A stretch of 64,000 nucleotides of DNA from Rhabditoides inermis. Lineage: Eukaryota > Nematoda > Chromadorea > Rhabditida > Rhabditidae. The translations under genes and the position numbers were made by a program. The DNA is taken from assembly GCA_963966185.1 (NCBI GenBank), contig CAWZYM010000224.1:309501-373500 (forward strand), in the 5' to 3' direction. Below the pieces are notes generated by a model, which was not told the origin of the DNA, made no database searches, and saw only the letters and a program-made list of their open reading frames with translations. Positions 1-11,672 of this stretch are shown piece after piece. The stretch's first letter is position 1, and each line of letters begins with the position of its first letter.

Positions 1-1020
1 CATAAGAAACGATAACTGCATGGGAGAGAGAGGGAGTAGAAAGGCAGCCGGCGGAAACGCTAGCAGCGCATTCTGCGCAAAAAAAACCCTGCGTGATTCC
101 ACATTTCTCTCAGCTCTCACAACCAGACAGATACACGTTCCACACACATCTCTTTTTCCCCTCATATCTTTGCAGGAGGAAATAGAAGCCTTGTAAGAAC
201 GGATAGAACAGCCGTTCCCTCGATAACGCAACGCAATTCGACACTCTCCTCCATTGCATCGCCCCTGCTCCTTCTCCTGCTCCTGCTCCCTCTGACTCAT
301 ATCACTACCAATCACAGACACAATGTAAACACTCGTCGATTCTTCATCTGACCCGAATCAAAACAAGGGGAGAAGCCGTGGGAAACCGAAAGAGAGAAGG
401 ATAGATACATCCGCCTACGGAAGAGAGTGACTCACTCCATGACTCCATCCATTCTTCATTCGACCTTCACCCCCAACACTGAGATATGAAAAAAAAGATT
501 CACTTCCCATTCCCAGCCTCAACAATTCACACAATTCAAACGCGCTAGACACTCCAATCTGTCAACTATCACAACCACTTCATTCATATGCACATTCTTC
601 TCCCCCCTCACTCTCTCACTCTCTCCTCCCATCAATACTAGTACATTGCCTATTCACATATTGACATCGAGCGTCTGGGAACTATGGGCGAAACACTAGC
701 CTTCCCCTCGCGCAATTGCTTTACAATCAACAGCAACCAGAGACACGGCAAATTGGTGTGAGAGAAATGCGCAAGGGATGAGTCATCGAGTACAACACAC
801 CCAATCATATCCACCCTTATTCTTTCGCACCGATGCACTCTCCACTCTCCACAATGGTAGAGCCCTGAACTGTGAGCCAATAGCCACGCACAAAAAGGGG
901 AATCGTCAAGGCCAATGGACAGTGCAAATCGGCACATGGTCACACAAATCACGCGGAACAAGCAACACTTTCAGTGAGCGTACAACCAACAAAGTAGAAA
1001 CGAAGACCAAAACAACTCAC

Positions 1021-1103
1021 TGCACTAGGTCGACTGCTTTAAGGAACTTCTCGAGTGTGGTGTCTCCGGCGAGGAGCGTCGGAGCAGGCTGCTCCTTCGA
1101 CAT
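1021..1103 (-). CDS. possible first coding exon of a gene running off the left edge
   Basis: An ATG at 1103 opens a frame beginning MSKEQPAPTLLAG and ending in a good donor, CA|GTGAGT, just before 1020. About 28 residues are encoded, with no domain I recognise. The following 1 kb to the window edge shows no convincing second exon, so the rest would lie outside the window. It is called only because it has an ATG, balanced composition and a strong donor. It could be a chance open frame. Confidence 0.25.
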
Positions 1104-1699
1104 GGCTCCTCCGCTGCTCCTTCTCCTCCGCCTCCTGATCGGGTGAATCAAGGGTAAACAGACACACTCATCACACAGGCGGGTCAAACAATTCGCAATC
1201 ACGAGGCAAACAAAGTGGATATCGATTTCATTCATACATTCCACCCACAACACGCTAACGCTATCATCTAATCGCACAGCGCACAGGCTCGAGACTCCCG
1301 CTACATTAGATGGCAAAGATGCGGTTGCGGATGAATGAAATGACAGATATGAAAACAAAGCAAGTAGTGTCAACGACACTGGGAAACTCGGAATGAATAT
1401 CAGCAAAACAACATTCACAAAACATCAGCACAGGAATGCAATAAAATATGCATAAAGATTATTTCGCAAACGTGAAATACGAATACGAAAACACAAGTGC
1501 AACGTGGAAATGACACATTCTGGTATGTAAGAATGTAAGTAATAATCCAGCTGCCAGCCTAGATATAGAAAACTATAGACAAAAGCGAATCAAAGATCAG
1601 TAATCTGAAACGTACGTAAATGTGGCTAGGAAATCCGGCTGTCAGCAATGTCGCAACACACAAATCACCGCTAGAATAACCAGGACCAGATATTATCAC

Positions 1700-1716
1700 A
1701 CCAGAGGAAGAGAGGA

Positions 1717-1780
<64 letters not shown>

Positions 1781-1902
1781 GGCGGGATGGACACCGTGGA
1801 CCACCCATGGCGAAAGGCGATCACACCTTTGCTCTCTCTCTCACTGCGCGACACTCGATTCGATAGCCGCGGGCGCTTCTGACTCACCCTCTCTTCAAGT
1901 TG

Positions 1903-1944
<42 letters not shown>

Positions 1945-1987
1945 GTGCTGATTACACAGTGCACTCACTCCCGCCGGCCGCTCGCCC

Positions 1988-2028
<41 letters not shown>

Positions 2029-2147
2029 CCTCCCTCCCTCTCATATACGGAACACCAAATAGAAGCGAGCTGAACACAGCGCGCAACAAGCACAAACACC
2101 ATAACAAGACTGCCGCGAGCTGCCCGAGATATCGAGTAGCAAAGTGC

Positions 2148-2181
<34 letters not shown>

Positions 2182-2345
2182 GCGGCGGTGGCGCTGGGGT
2201 GTGAACCAACCCATCAAACCGCCGCCAACAAAGAAGCGATAGCCTATCACATCCAACCACCCCTGTCGCAGTAACGACCATGTCATCGAATCAATCTCAG
2301 AAATACGCGATTGAGAGAGAGGGAGGGAGAGAGAGAGAGAGACGG
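1700..2345. repeat. cluster of CT/GA microsatellites
   Basis: Pure (GA)n or (CT)n tracts lie at about 1719-1777, 1907-1941, 1990-2033 and 2151-2180, with shorter GA-rich tracts to 2342. Open frames here that translate as Leu-Ser or Arg-Glu repeats are microsatellite artefacts. The surrounding 1.1-3.3 kb shows no supported gene. Confidence 0.9.
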
Positions 2346-3332
2346 GGAGACATTTGCATCAATTCGCAATGCATAGCAGCTGGACACCGCGGATCAGGCG
2401 AGGCGAGGCGACAAAAGCCATTCAAAGAAATGTCAGCTCGAAACCGGTTCTACACAAGTAACGACGGCAAGATGACCACTATCCTCCTCCCCTCTCGACT
2501 CGCATATGCTATGAGGCAGGCCGGAAAGCGGCAAGAAAACGCGCATAACTCCCCCTCTTTCTTCTCTCCTCCCTCCAAAAGAATTCGATTCACCAGCGCT
2601 CACTCATTCTCCTTCTCAGATGCGCGCGGCGCGATAACAACTAAACAGCCAATCCCATAACATACTCACTGCACTACGGAACACTGTCTGCCACTCACTC
2701 ACTCCACCCCTCACAAAAAAAACGTGATGCGCCTAGCATTGCGTCTCACTACACTTTGCATAAAAAGCGCAGAGTGAGTGAGAGTCCGGACAGGCGGGAA
2801 AAGAAGAAGATCACTATCCTGCCGAGGTGACAACTCACCCCACGGAAAACGAGTTCCGTTCTAGCAGTCGCCCATTCACACATTCCGCAAAACATATACC
2901 ACTCGTGAATTCGTAATAAATCGCGTGAGTGGGGTCCGTTGGCGCGTCGGGGCGATGGAGGCGAGATGAAGTGAGATTGATAGGGCGCGCAATGGCCGTT
3001 CGCCTTCCCTCTACCCCAACAGGTGTCCCTTTCCCTTCCGATGACCCAACCTATCCCTCACCACCCTACCCAGCAAGCGACACACACGCTATCATTGTAA
3101 ATCAGACCGCGCGCCTGTTCCCACAAATACTACTATCAACCATCTTAATCATACCAGTATAACAAAACAAAGAACAAACAGATAACCATTGGGCGTTCCT
3201 ACCCATAGTTCACAATGTAACATAAAACAAAATCGCGTGAAGACAAAATTTATAACACAAAAAACAAGCGTAACTAAAAATCAACAATCAATATCAAACA
3301 TAACAAAACAACAATATAACGTACTAGTGTGC

Positions 3333-6243
3333 CTAGGTCATGAGTGACTTGGGCTGTTTGTTTCTGTGTCTCTTGGCGATGGTCTTCTTGACCTTCTTGG
3401 ACAGGCTCTTCTCTCCCTCCTCTCCTCCCTTCTTGCCTCCCTTGTTCAACGGCCTCTTGCCCCCCTTCTGTCCGGGGGCGCCCTTGCCGAACCTGCCTCC
3501 CTTCTTCCCCTTTCCCTTCTTCGCCGCAGCTTCCGCAGCTGCCTTCTCCTTTTTCTGAAAAAAGAGTTGTTGGATGGAATAGACAGTATAAATATCGATA
3601 GCACTATATCACTATTATCGACTAAAAGTAAGAGTAACGTACCAGTTTGAGTTTCTTCTCGACCTTTCCGACGCGTATCTTGCGGCCGCCGAACTCGGCT
3701 CCATTCTGTTGCAGCGCCAGTTCCAAGGAAGCCGCGTCCTGAAATCATATCACTCAAATATTCATTTATTAAGTGAACTGTGAACAATTGGTTTCGACAT
3801 TTACCGTTAATGATAATATCATTTTACTGTTAATAAGCGGAATGTGACTCAACCACTCTAACAAAACGAATATATTGCAGGGGCCGGGTTGGCCAAGTGT
3901 ATAGCGTCGCTACTTGCTAAGCGCACAGTCGGTGGTTCGATTCCCCTCGCGGGCAATTGTTCTACCGAATTCCACTACCATCCGGTGGGGTGCGTGAACC
4001 CACTCTCATCCTCTGAGAGCCCTACCATCGGCGGCGGCAGTCTTTCAAGATCTTCTACCACGACCTCGCATCCGGAACTGGTCACTTCGCGGTGTTCACG
4101 CCCATCTACCATGAACAGTCAGGACTGGCGCCGCACTGTTCCAGCCAAGGAGCCCCAATTCCCCACTGTAGGATTGTGTGTGCTACCAGATAATCCATCG
4201 TGCTATAACATTGTATGTCGGAATCCGGCTGATAAACAAACAACAAACAAAATATTGCAATAACATGAATAACTGAATAACTGTATACAGATATTCATAA
4301 GAGTCATATACATTCTTCACATTTATGTATCAGTTTTCTTCGAGTATTCGCTATCCCTCCTCCCACCCACCTTGAATACGACGAATGCGAATCCCTTGCC
4401 GAGTCCGCTCTCGTTGTCGCGCACCATACGCACCAAAGACACGTTGCCCACCTCCTGCAACCACAACACACTCATGGAGGACCAGCTGAGAAATATTTCC
4501 ACAAAAAAGTTGTACCATGCATAACTACACCGTACAATCGGTAGCTAATATATCGTTGACATACATCCATGACCCAGCCGAGATATGTTTCGACAAAAAT
4601 GTGAAAGAAACATGCAACGCGAAATGAAACAATACATAAGTCACCAGTTGAGATATGTTTCGACATTAATTCAAGAATCATTCAACGTTGCATGAAGCAA
4701 TGGGTTATGTGCCTGTGTCGTTTACCCTCACCCACCTGCTCGAAGAACTGGAACAGCTCGTTCTCGTCGGCGTCGAACGCCAGGTTGCCGATGAACGCAG
4801 TGATCTACAAGTGATCTAGTGATCACAAGTATAAGTGATCTAGATCTACAAGTCAAGCCGTTATCTTGACTTGAAACATCAATAATTCACAGAAATGGCG
4901 CCGGAATGCAAAAGTTTTCCATCTTGTAGCGTCACTATCAACGACGCGATTGAACACTACAAACACGAATTAAACAGACAACACTCGCCTTTCCGTCGTA
5001 GTTCTTCTTTCCGTCGCAGCGGTCGACGCGCAGGCGGTGCTTCTCGAACCAGCTGCCGTCTCTGCAAGGCGGCGTCAAGTTAACACATTCAGCTTGTAAC
5101 ATGTATGATCCAACTCAAAAATGAGAACAACTGATGCATGCATGCAATAATGCTCGCGAAGTTGCCGAAAATAAAATTTCATTGTAAGGTGACTCACTTG
5201 ACGAGCGCCTTGTCGACGCTCTCCTTGTCGGCGAACTTGATGTAGAAGAGACACGTCGACTGCTTGACGTGCGTGCGGTCAGCGATCACAGCAATCTACA
5301 ATGTAGTAGTGAAAACAATTCTACAAGGTTCAGTTCATAAGCGCAGTGAAGGTTTCACTGCTACAAAGTGGACAAGCCTTTGATAAAAATAATGATGACC
5401 TTCTTGGAGATGGTGGCTTTTTCGGCGAAGATGCCGCGGCGGCGCACCGAAACGATCTTGCCGAACTCCTCGAACTCGGCGCGGATCTACGAAGTTCATT
5501 TTCGAAAATCAAAATTAAACAGCGCTCACCTCCTTGTCGCTGGTGTCGATGGGGACGTTTCCGACGAAGAGCGTGACGATCTTCTCCTCGATGCTCATCT
5601 CCTCGTCCTTCTTGTGCTTCTTCGCGTTCTCCCTAACGATGAAATCATATTAGCGAAATCAATGTAACAACAGTAAATGGATGCGCCTACCTCTGCTGCA
5701 CGCGGTCTGTGGGCTTCTCCTTCTCCTCATCCTCCGCCTCCTTCACCTTCTTCTTCTTATTTTGCGGCTTCTCGGCGATCTTTTCCGTCTTCTTCTTAAT
5801 CGTCGTCTGCACTTCCATCTGCAATCATAATTATAAAAAACACAACAACGAAAAAAAAACCAACGACAACAATTGACCTTGGCCTTCTTGGGGCTGTCCT
5901 CGCTGGAGTCGCTGTCGTCGGCGGGGCGCTTTCCTCCGAAGAGCGCGGCTCCGAGGGCTCCGGGAACGTACTCGTCCTCCTTCACGGCGGCCTTCTGAGT
6001 GTTCTTCTCCACCACCGTCTCTGACGGGGCAGCAGTTGCAGTGGTCTTGGGTGTCGCCGGTTTCTTCTGCTTCTTCGCGCTCTTCTTGGGCGTGGGCGTG
6101 GCAACTTCACTCTTCACCTCCTTCTCCACGATCTGAGGCGTCTTCTCCACAGCAGCGACCGCTTTCTTCGGCTTCTTCTCGTTCTTCTTCGGAGTCACCT
6201 CCGCGGCGGGCGCAGCGGCCTCGGCCTTCACCTTCTTCGTCAT
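3333..6243 (-). CDS. RBM34: RBM34-like nucleolar RNA-binding protein (two RRMs), 10 exons
   Basis: Predicted nucleolar ribosome-biogenesis factor of the RBM34/Nop12 family, about 441 residues (human RBM34 is of similar size). Exons by splice signals and frame: 6243-5878, 5818-5691, 5632-5530, 5486-5400, 5295-5198, 5061-4989, 4804-4736, 4454-4371, 3738-3643, 3554-3333. The N-terminus is Lys/Ala/Pro-rich, then YVPGALGAALFGG, an acidic DSDSSED patch and a Lys-rich linker. RRM1 starts near TLFVGNVPI (RNP2-like). RRM2 starts at AFIGNLAF, with GKGFAFVVF as RNP1. The tail is Lys/Gly-rich and ends KSLMT. The exon 6 donor appears to be GC (AAG|GCGAGT); the next GT would break the frame. The intron before exon 9 holds a SINE. 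Family assignment is strong; one-to-one orthology is inferred. Confidence 0.9.
3880..4251 (+). mobile_element. tRNA-derived SINE in an RBM34 intron
   Basis: A tRNA-like head has an A-box region (TTGGCCAAGTG) and a B-box GGTTCGATTCC; the anticodon-loop position reads like tRNA-Ser(GCT). About 300 bases of unrelated body and an AAACAAACAACAAACAAA-type tail follow. The 8-base duplication ATATTGCA flanks it (3872-3879 and 4252-4259), which supports retrotransposition. The head does not fold into a clean cloverleaf, so it is not called a tRNA gene. Confidence 0.75.
4571..4672. repeat. repeated ATATGTTTCGACA block in RBM34 intron 7
   Basis: GAGATATGTTTCGACA occurs twice, near 4580 and 4651, in the intron between exons 7 and 8. 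It is related to the TACGTTTC and AAGTTTCGACAAC blocks in the choline-transporter introns at 39-43 kb. Confidence 0.5.
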
Positions 6244-6511
6244 CTAAACAATACGGTTGTGGAAAAAGATACCTTTTATACTGACAGGAATGGAGTAGAG
6301 TGCAACAAATACAAAATAAACATAACAAAAAAGACAACGAAAACTCCAGTTGCAGAATAGTCGGAGCGAGTCTTTCGAATTGTGCAAATGAAACTAATTC
6401 TCACTAACACTACTGCATGCACTAATCAATTGAATAATTATACACAACTTATTTTTTTTCCTTGAATGATTGTGAAACACACTAGTGAAATACAATTTTT
6501 TTTTATTTTGT

Positions 6512-7778
6512 TCACCAAACTTGTTTCAACTGAGAAAAGTACACGGTAGCATTGTCTTGAGTGGGATCAACGGTGTTGGCTCGTGTTTTCTTGAATGGAA
6601 TCCATTTGAGAAACAACTCATAGACGCGATTGAACGAGAACATCACAATTATGAAGCTAATAATCCCTCTGAAAAGAATACATTTCAGTTACTCCAAAAA
6701 CAAAACTTACATCGGAACACCAGTTTGATACAATGCGAAAATCAAGTGTGATCCCTTACTGGAAAAATCCAACACCAGGAACGGATACAAAAAGAACGAG
6801 AAAACCATTATTAGTCCAAAATTATACAGATAGAATACAACTGACAATGTCTGCAAAAGTTTGATAAAGTGCCACGTTATGCTTTTAACCTCCAACGAGT
6901 GATTGTTTTCGTTCAGTTGATATCGAAAGGAAAGAGAATAATTACTATCAAACATCTTTTTAGTTTTGTTATGATTGTATAACTTCACAAAAGTGAAACT
7001 CTAAAAACAAACAAAATAATATTCAGATTACCAAAACTTACTAAAATGTTTAAGATAACTACCAAAAAAATAAATATCAATCGACGAGTTTCAATAAGAT
7101 CTGAAAAAAATAATGAGACACTTCTGGTCTCTGGTGATATTAAAATACACTCACTTAATGTGAAAGCTAATGCATATATAAAACATGCTACGCCTGACAA
7201 CACGTTTAATACAAAAGCAATATGCAGTCTATATTTCTGTTCGTAACTAGTTAGGTATACGGTAGCAAATATTCTCTCAATTATGCACACAGTTGGTTGT
7301 GTCAACGCTGTTGCTTGAAAGAAATACCGATAGCATATCAGCAAAAGTAAATAGTTGTTGTTCTCTGAAAAAAACAAGAACATTGTTTTCAACAAGCACC
7401 ACTTCACCCAATTTGAAATCAATAATGTTCAAAATGTGCAGTCCACATGCGAAATTGCAAATTACGTAAAGAATTGTGTAAATGATAAGAAATGCGATGA
7501 ACGACACAAAATTATAATGAAATTGACGTCGTCGGTCGTAGAAAACTTTCACTACTACTATTAAACAAATAAGAGTTACAGGATTCATTACAAGCTGAAA
7601 ACGAATTACAAATCTTCTGACATTATATATAAAAAAGTTTCACCTCAATTCCCTGTAACACATGAAACAAAAGTCTATCAGGCATCTTCATTATTCCCTT
7701 CTTATCGAGAAGTAAGGGTATTTGACAAGTGACATTCCAATCGAAGAAAGAGTAGTTCAGATAGTAGAAAACCCGCAT
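6512..7778 (-). CDS. SRE-family chemoreceptor (nematode 7TM GPCR), paralogue A
   Basis: Seven-transmembrane chemosensory receptor of the nematode SRE family, expected in sensory neuron membranes. The start at 7778 (MRVFYYLNY) parallels that of the next gene. Family signatures are IIERIFATVYLTSYEQKYR after TM3 and YSLSFRYQLNEN in the third cytoplasmic loop, both typical of SRE. About eight short exons use GT-AG introns. The last exon ends FSQLKQVW then TGA at 6512-6514. Several exons read through short introns in frame, so exon ends were set by matching paralogue B. No frameshift was seen. The ligand is unknown. Confidence 0.8.
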
Positions 7779-8207
7779 TTAGAGAATGGGAACAGTGTTT
7801 GGTTGTCAACCTATGACAAATAATTTGCTGCAGGTGGTTCATATCAATTACAGTTTAAAACAATGAAAAAACTGTGAACACCTGCAAACGCTCGATTAAC
7901 ACCCCTTTTCTCTATATACACAAAATCACGATAAGCTCACTCGGGATTTTTCGTTGAAAACATTATCATGGTCTTTCTTGAAGATCTTTTTTTGTTTTGT
8001 TGTCAGTTGTTGAATTGTTGAATTGTTGATGTTTACAGGATTCCACTAAAAGAAAACGAAAACTCCAGTTGCAGAATTGGCGCTGCGTCTTTCGATATGT
8101 GCAAATAAAACAAATTATCACTAACACTACTTTTTGCACTATTCCATTATGTATATATTTTTCCGAAGGATTATGAAATACACTAGTATAAACACATTTT
8201 ATTGCGT

Positions 8208-9463
8208 TTACCAAACTTGTTTCAACTGTGAAAAGTAAACGGTAGCATTGTCTTGAATGGGATCCACGGCGTTGGCTTGCGTTTTCTTGAATGGATTCCA
8301 CTTGAGATACAATTCATTGACGCGATTGAATGAGAACATCACAATTATGAAGCCAATAATACCTCTGAAAAGAACACGTTTTAGTTATTTGTAATAAAAT
8401 TTACATGGGAACAGAAGTATGATACAATGTGAGAGCCAATTGTGATTCCCCACTGGACGAATCCAACATCAGTAGAGCAAACAAAAAGAACGAGAAGACT
8501 ATTATCAGGCCGAAATTGTACAAGTAGAATACAATTGACAACGTCTGTAATAAATTGGTGAGGCATCCTCGTTATGCTTTTTACCTCCAATGAATGAATA
8601 TTTTCGTTCAGTTGATAGCGAAATGAAAGAGAATAATTACTTTCGAACATCTTTTTAGTTTTGCTGTGATTGTAGAATTTCACTATAGTGAAACTCTGAA
8701 AAAACATAACGTTTTTTTTCATTAGCAAAACGTACTAAGGTGTTTAATATAATTACTGGAAAAGTGAATATCAATCGACTTATTTCAAAAAGATCTGAAA
8801 CACATAAAATGAGTAATATTTGATGCAAATACACTTACTTAATGTGAGAGCTAATGCATATATTAAACCTGTTACACCTGACAACAAATTTAATACTAGA
8901 GAAATATGCAGTCTATATTTCTGTTCGTAACTAGTCAGGTATACAGTAGCAAATATTCGTTCGATTATGCAAACAGTTGGTTGTGTCAGCGTTATAATTT
9001 GAAAGAAATACCGATAAGATATCAGTAAAAGTAAATAGTTGTTGTCTTCTGAAAAAAATACAATCTCTTCTAACATTAACATTTTTTCACCTATTCTAAA
9101 ATCAATTATGTCCAACTGATACAATCCACATAAAGAATTGCAAAGTATGTAAAGAATTGTGTAAATGATAAGTAATGCGATAAACGACACAAAATTATTA
9201 GGGAAATGGCGTTTTTGATTGTAGAAAACTTTCATCACCACGATCAAACAAATAACACATACAGGATTCATAGCAAGCTGAGAACAAATCACATTACATT
9301 TTAGAACAAAAAAGAGAGAGATTTTTACCTCAATTCCCTGTAGCACATGAAACAAAAGTCGATCCGGCATCTTCATTATTGCATGCTTATCGAGAAGAAT
9401 GGGGATTTGAAAAGTGACATTTGTATTGAATAATGTGTAGTTTAGATAGAAAAACACCCGCAT
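8208..9463 (-). CDS. SRE-family chemoreceptor, paralogue B
   Basis: Tandem paralogue of the preceding gene, with the same exon plan. The start MRVFFYLNY is at 9463; the first exon ends LQGIE|GT. Later exons carry NPVCVICLIVV (TM), TQPTVCIIERIFATVY with SYEQKYR (SRE signature) and NYSLSFRYQLNENIHSLE (loop 3). The last exon ends YFSQLKQVW with TAA at 8208-8210. The 3' flanks of the two genes also match (about 6340-6440 and 8060-8160), so the duplicated unit includes downstream DNA. Divergence is moderate and both frames stay open, consistent with two functional receptors. Confidence 0.82.
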
Positions 9464-9860
9464 TAGGAATAAAGAGAGCGTGAATAAGTGTTGGCAGAAG
9501 TCTACCTATATCAAACCATTTGCTGCAGCTGAATCACATCATCTACAGTCAGTCTGAAGCACCTGCGGGAAGTTTGCCCGACTCCCACCTTTTTTCTATC
9601 GCAAAAAAGATTTTCTCGAGCATATTCTGTTTACTTGACGTACAATACGTGCAGTTCATCAGAGTTTCCATCTGCGCATAGCCACTCGATAATTGTGAAA
9701 CAGAATGGCAGTCTGTAAATTGGAATGTGTAATTTCTTTGAGATATGTCGAAATGTGAAAGAGTTTCAAATGATCAAATGATTCGAATTATTGTCATACA
9801 TAGCTGTTTAGTGATGGGGTCATTTCTTACTACTCGTTGGTCTCGTGTGGCGTCTCCAGA

Positions 9861-10547
9861 ATGGAGAACCGCTCCACCCCCATTGACTCCGCCCCCCTCA
9901 CCGCCAAGGCAGTCCTCTCCCCGGCGCTGCCAAGCCCCGCCCCTCTAGCCCCCGCCCCCGGAGAGTCGCTGGGCCTGAAGCAGAAGCAGGTCAAGGAGCT
10001 GCTCAAAAAGATCTCCCTGAAAGAGAGGGAGGAGCTCACCAACCTGGCAGGAGCCTGCGGTAACGAGGTACGGTAAAGTGTGAGTATACGGTAGTTTACC
10101 GTATACCTAGGTGATCTTACGGCGCGCACTGCCCGCCGGTGTGGCGATGTACGCGGCGATGCGCTTCATCTCGCGGAAGGCACCCAATCAACCGCAGGGT
10201 GGGTCCCACAGCGATAACCTGGCTACTGTAGATGTGCCTAGTCCGTCTGGCCGCTGTGTGCGCATCGACGGGCGGTGCGTGGCTGCTCGCGTCGACCCAG
10301 CTGGTTGAACACTGCACCAAGACGCTGAAACCCAGGATTCTGCAGCTGTGGGCGAAGGTACGGTACTTTGTACTGGAGTACTGTAGTTGAAATTTTGCTT
10401 ACGGTACTTTCTTTTCAGTACCAGCCGGGCGAGAAGAAGGGTCCGGTTGTGGCGGCGCCGCCGACTCTGTCCCTGACTCACCTCGTGAGACTGCAAGAGC
10501 CTCTGATGAGCGGAACTCCCATTGGAAGGAAGAGGGAGGAGGAGTAG
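9861..10547 (+). CDS. small OCIA-domain-like protein, 4 exons
   Basis: Exons 9861-10067, 10111-10198, 10242-10357 and 10419-10547 join in frame to about 179 residues. Introns are only 43-61 bases and two use GTACGG donors. The N-terminus is Pro/Ala-rich, then comes a Lys-rich helix (LKQKQVKELLKKISLKERE). Two hydrophobic segments follow, LRRALPAGVAMYAAMRFIS and LAAVCASTGGAWLLAS, and a Cys shortly after. The pattern 'ExxxLxxxCxxE, then RxLP, a hydrophobic helix with IS, a second helix, and C' resembles the OCIA domain of mitochondrial/endosomal proteins (OCIAD1/2). The assignment is by pattern only and could be wrong. The tail is charged and ends KREEE. Confidence 0.55.
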
Positions 10548-10747
10548 AGAGGGAGAGAGAGAGAGGGGTCAACCCTATTACTGACATTACTGTACTCGGT
10601 GAACTTTGCGATAAATGATGTTATCTACTGTCGACTCTGATTATGACTTTGTAAACATGAGTGGACAAATGATACGTGCAGATTCCATATCCCGAATAGC
10701 GGAAAACGGATCAAGCATCTGGGACGAAAAAAAACGAAACATATGCG

Positions 10748-10753
10748 AATAAA
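10748..10753 (+). terminator. polyadenylation signal AATAAA
   Basis: AATAAA lies 200 bases after the OCIA-like stop codon and before the AT-rich spacer. From 10754 to about 11580 I see no gene. Confidence 0.4.
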
Positions 10754-11582
10754 GCTCATTAATTACACCACACATTGTGCTCATTTCCTTGTCTTTGTGT
10801 TTTCTAATTGTTGTGGTCACTTCAACATACACGAATGTGTTCACATAAATGTGTCGTATTATTTATTCTTTCTACAACAATCGCATTTCAATTACGCTTT
10901 TTGTACACAGGAAGCAGGAAGCTTGTCATTTCACGATGGTTCGGCTAAATATATTTCAGCGTCCATTGTTTTACTTGTACATCCTTCTTTTCTCCACTTC
11001 TTTCGTAAACAGTTTGTACAAGGCTAATAATTATAAATACAGCAGTGACCCAGTGACTTTTTGAGTATTTTCGTGAAAGTCACATCAATCTAACAATTAT
11101 TTTATTTCTAAGAAGTAACCAAAGAACTACGATTTTTCGTTGCTTTCGATTCTGCAACTGACGAGTTGCTCTCTCAAATGAAACCATCAATTGTCACATA
11201 ATTGTACAGTTCTTAACTTTCTACTATCATTAGTAGTTCGTCTTCGAAGTGAGATAAGAAGTCCTTTTCTTCGACCTTTTTGATAAAGGTTGCTTGTTAT
11301 TGTTAGAAAAAAAAGTTATTTTCAACTGTTTTGACCTATAGTACTTTTTTATATCCGGAAAGCGCATTTCGGGGCGTGTAAGTGTGTGATGTTTGTTAAC
11401 TATATAAACATCTGTTTCTTTATGAAAACATTGTAAAAGTGGGATCCCGATGTCTGATGATGCAACAATCGAACATGGTGACTCATTAGCCGTTCATCTA
11501 AGGTACGTAAGAAGTAAAGTAGTAATTATCATTTTACTGTTCACAAATTGTAACTGTAGTGATGTTGTGTGAACTGTAGCGC

Positions 11583-11672
11583 CTAATAGTTCAAAATCGT
11601 CCATACTGCTTATAAGAACATCCATTCAAATACTTGATCAAACGTAGAGTGTTCTCATTCTCGTTCAGAAAA
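11583..11672 (+). promoter_or_regulatory. conserved upstream block of the SRSX genes
   Basis: The roughly 90 bases before the start codon (GCGCCTAATAGTTCAAAATC and onward) recur before the truncated copy at about 17185-17275. Transcription signals or 5' UTR are therefore probably included. Recent duplication alone would also explain the match. Confidence 0.35.

Noticed and set aside
1559..2342. Open frames translating as Leu-Ser or Arg-Glu repeats
   Set aside because: They are readings of (CT)n/(GA)n microsatellites; the same effect recurs at every such tract in the window.
2929..3162. 77-codon plus-strand frame
   Set aside because: No domain, no splice partners and no conservation within the window; likely chance in a GC-richer patch.
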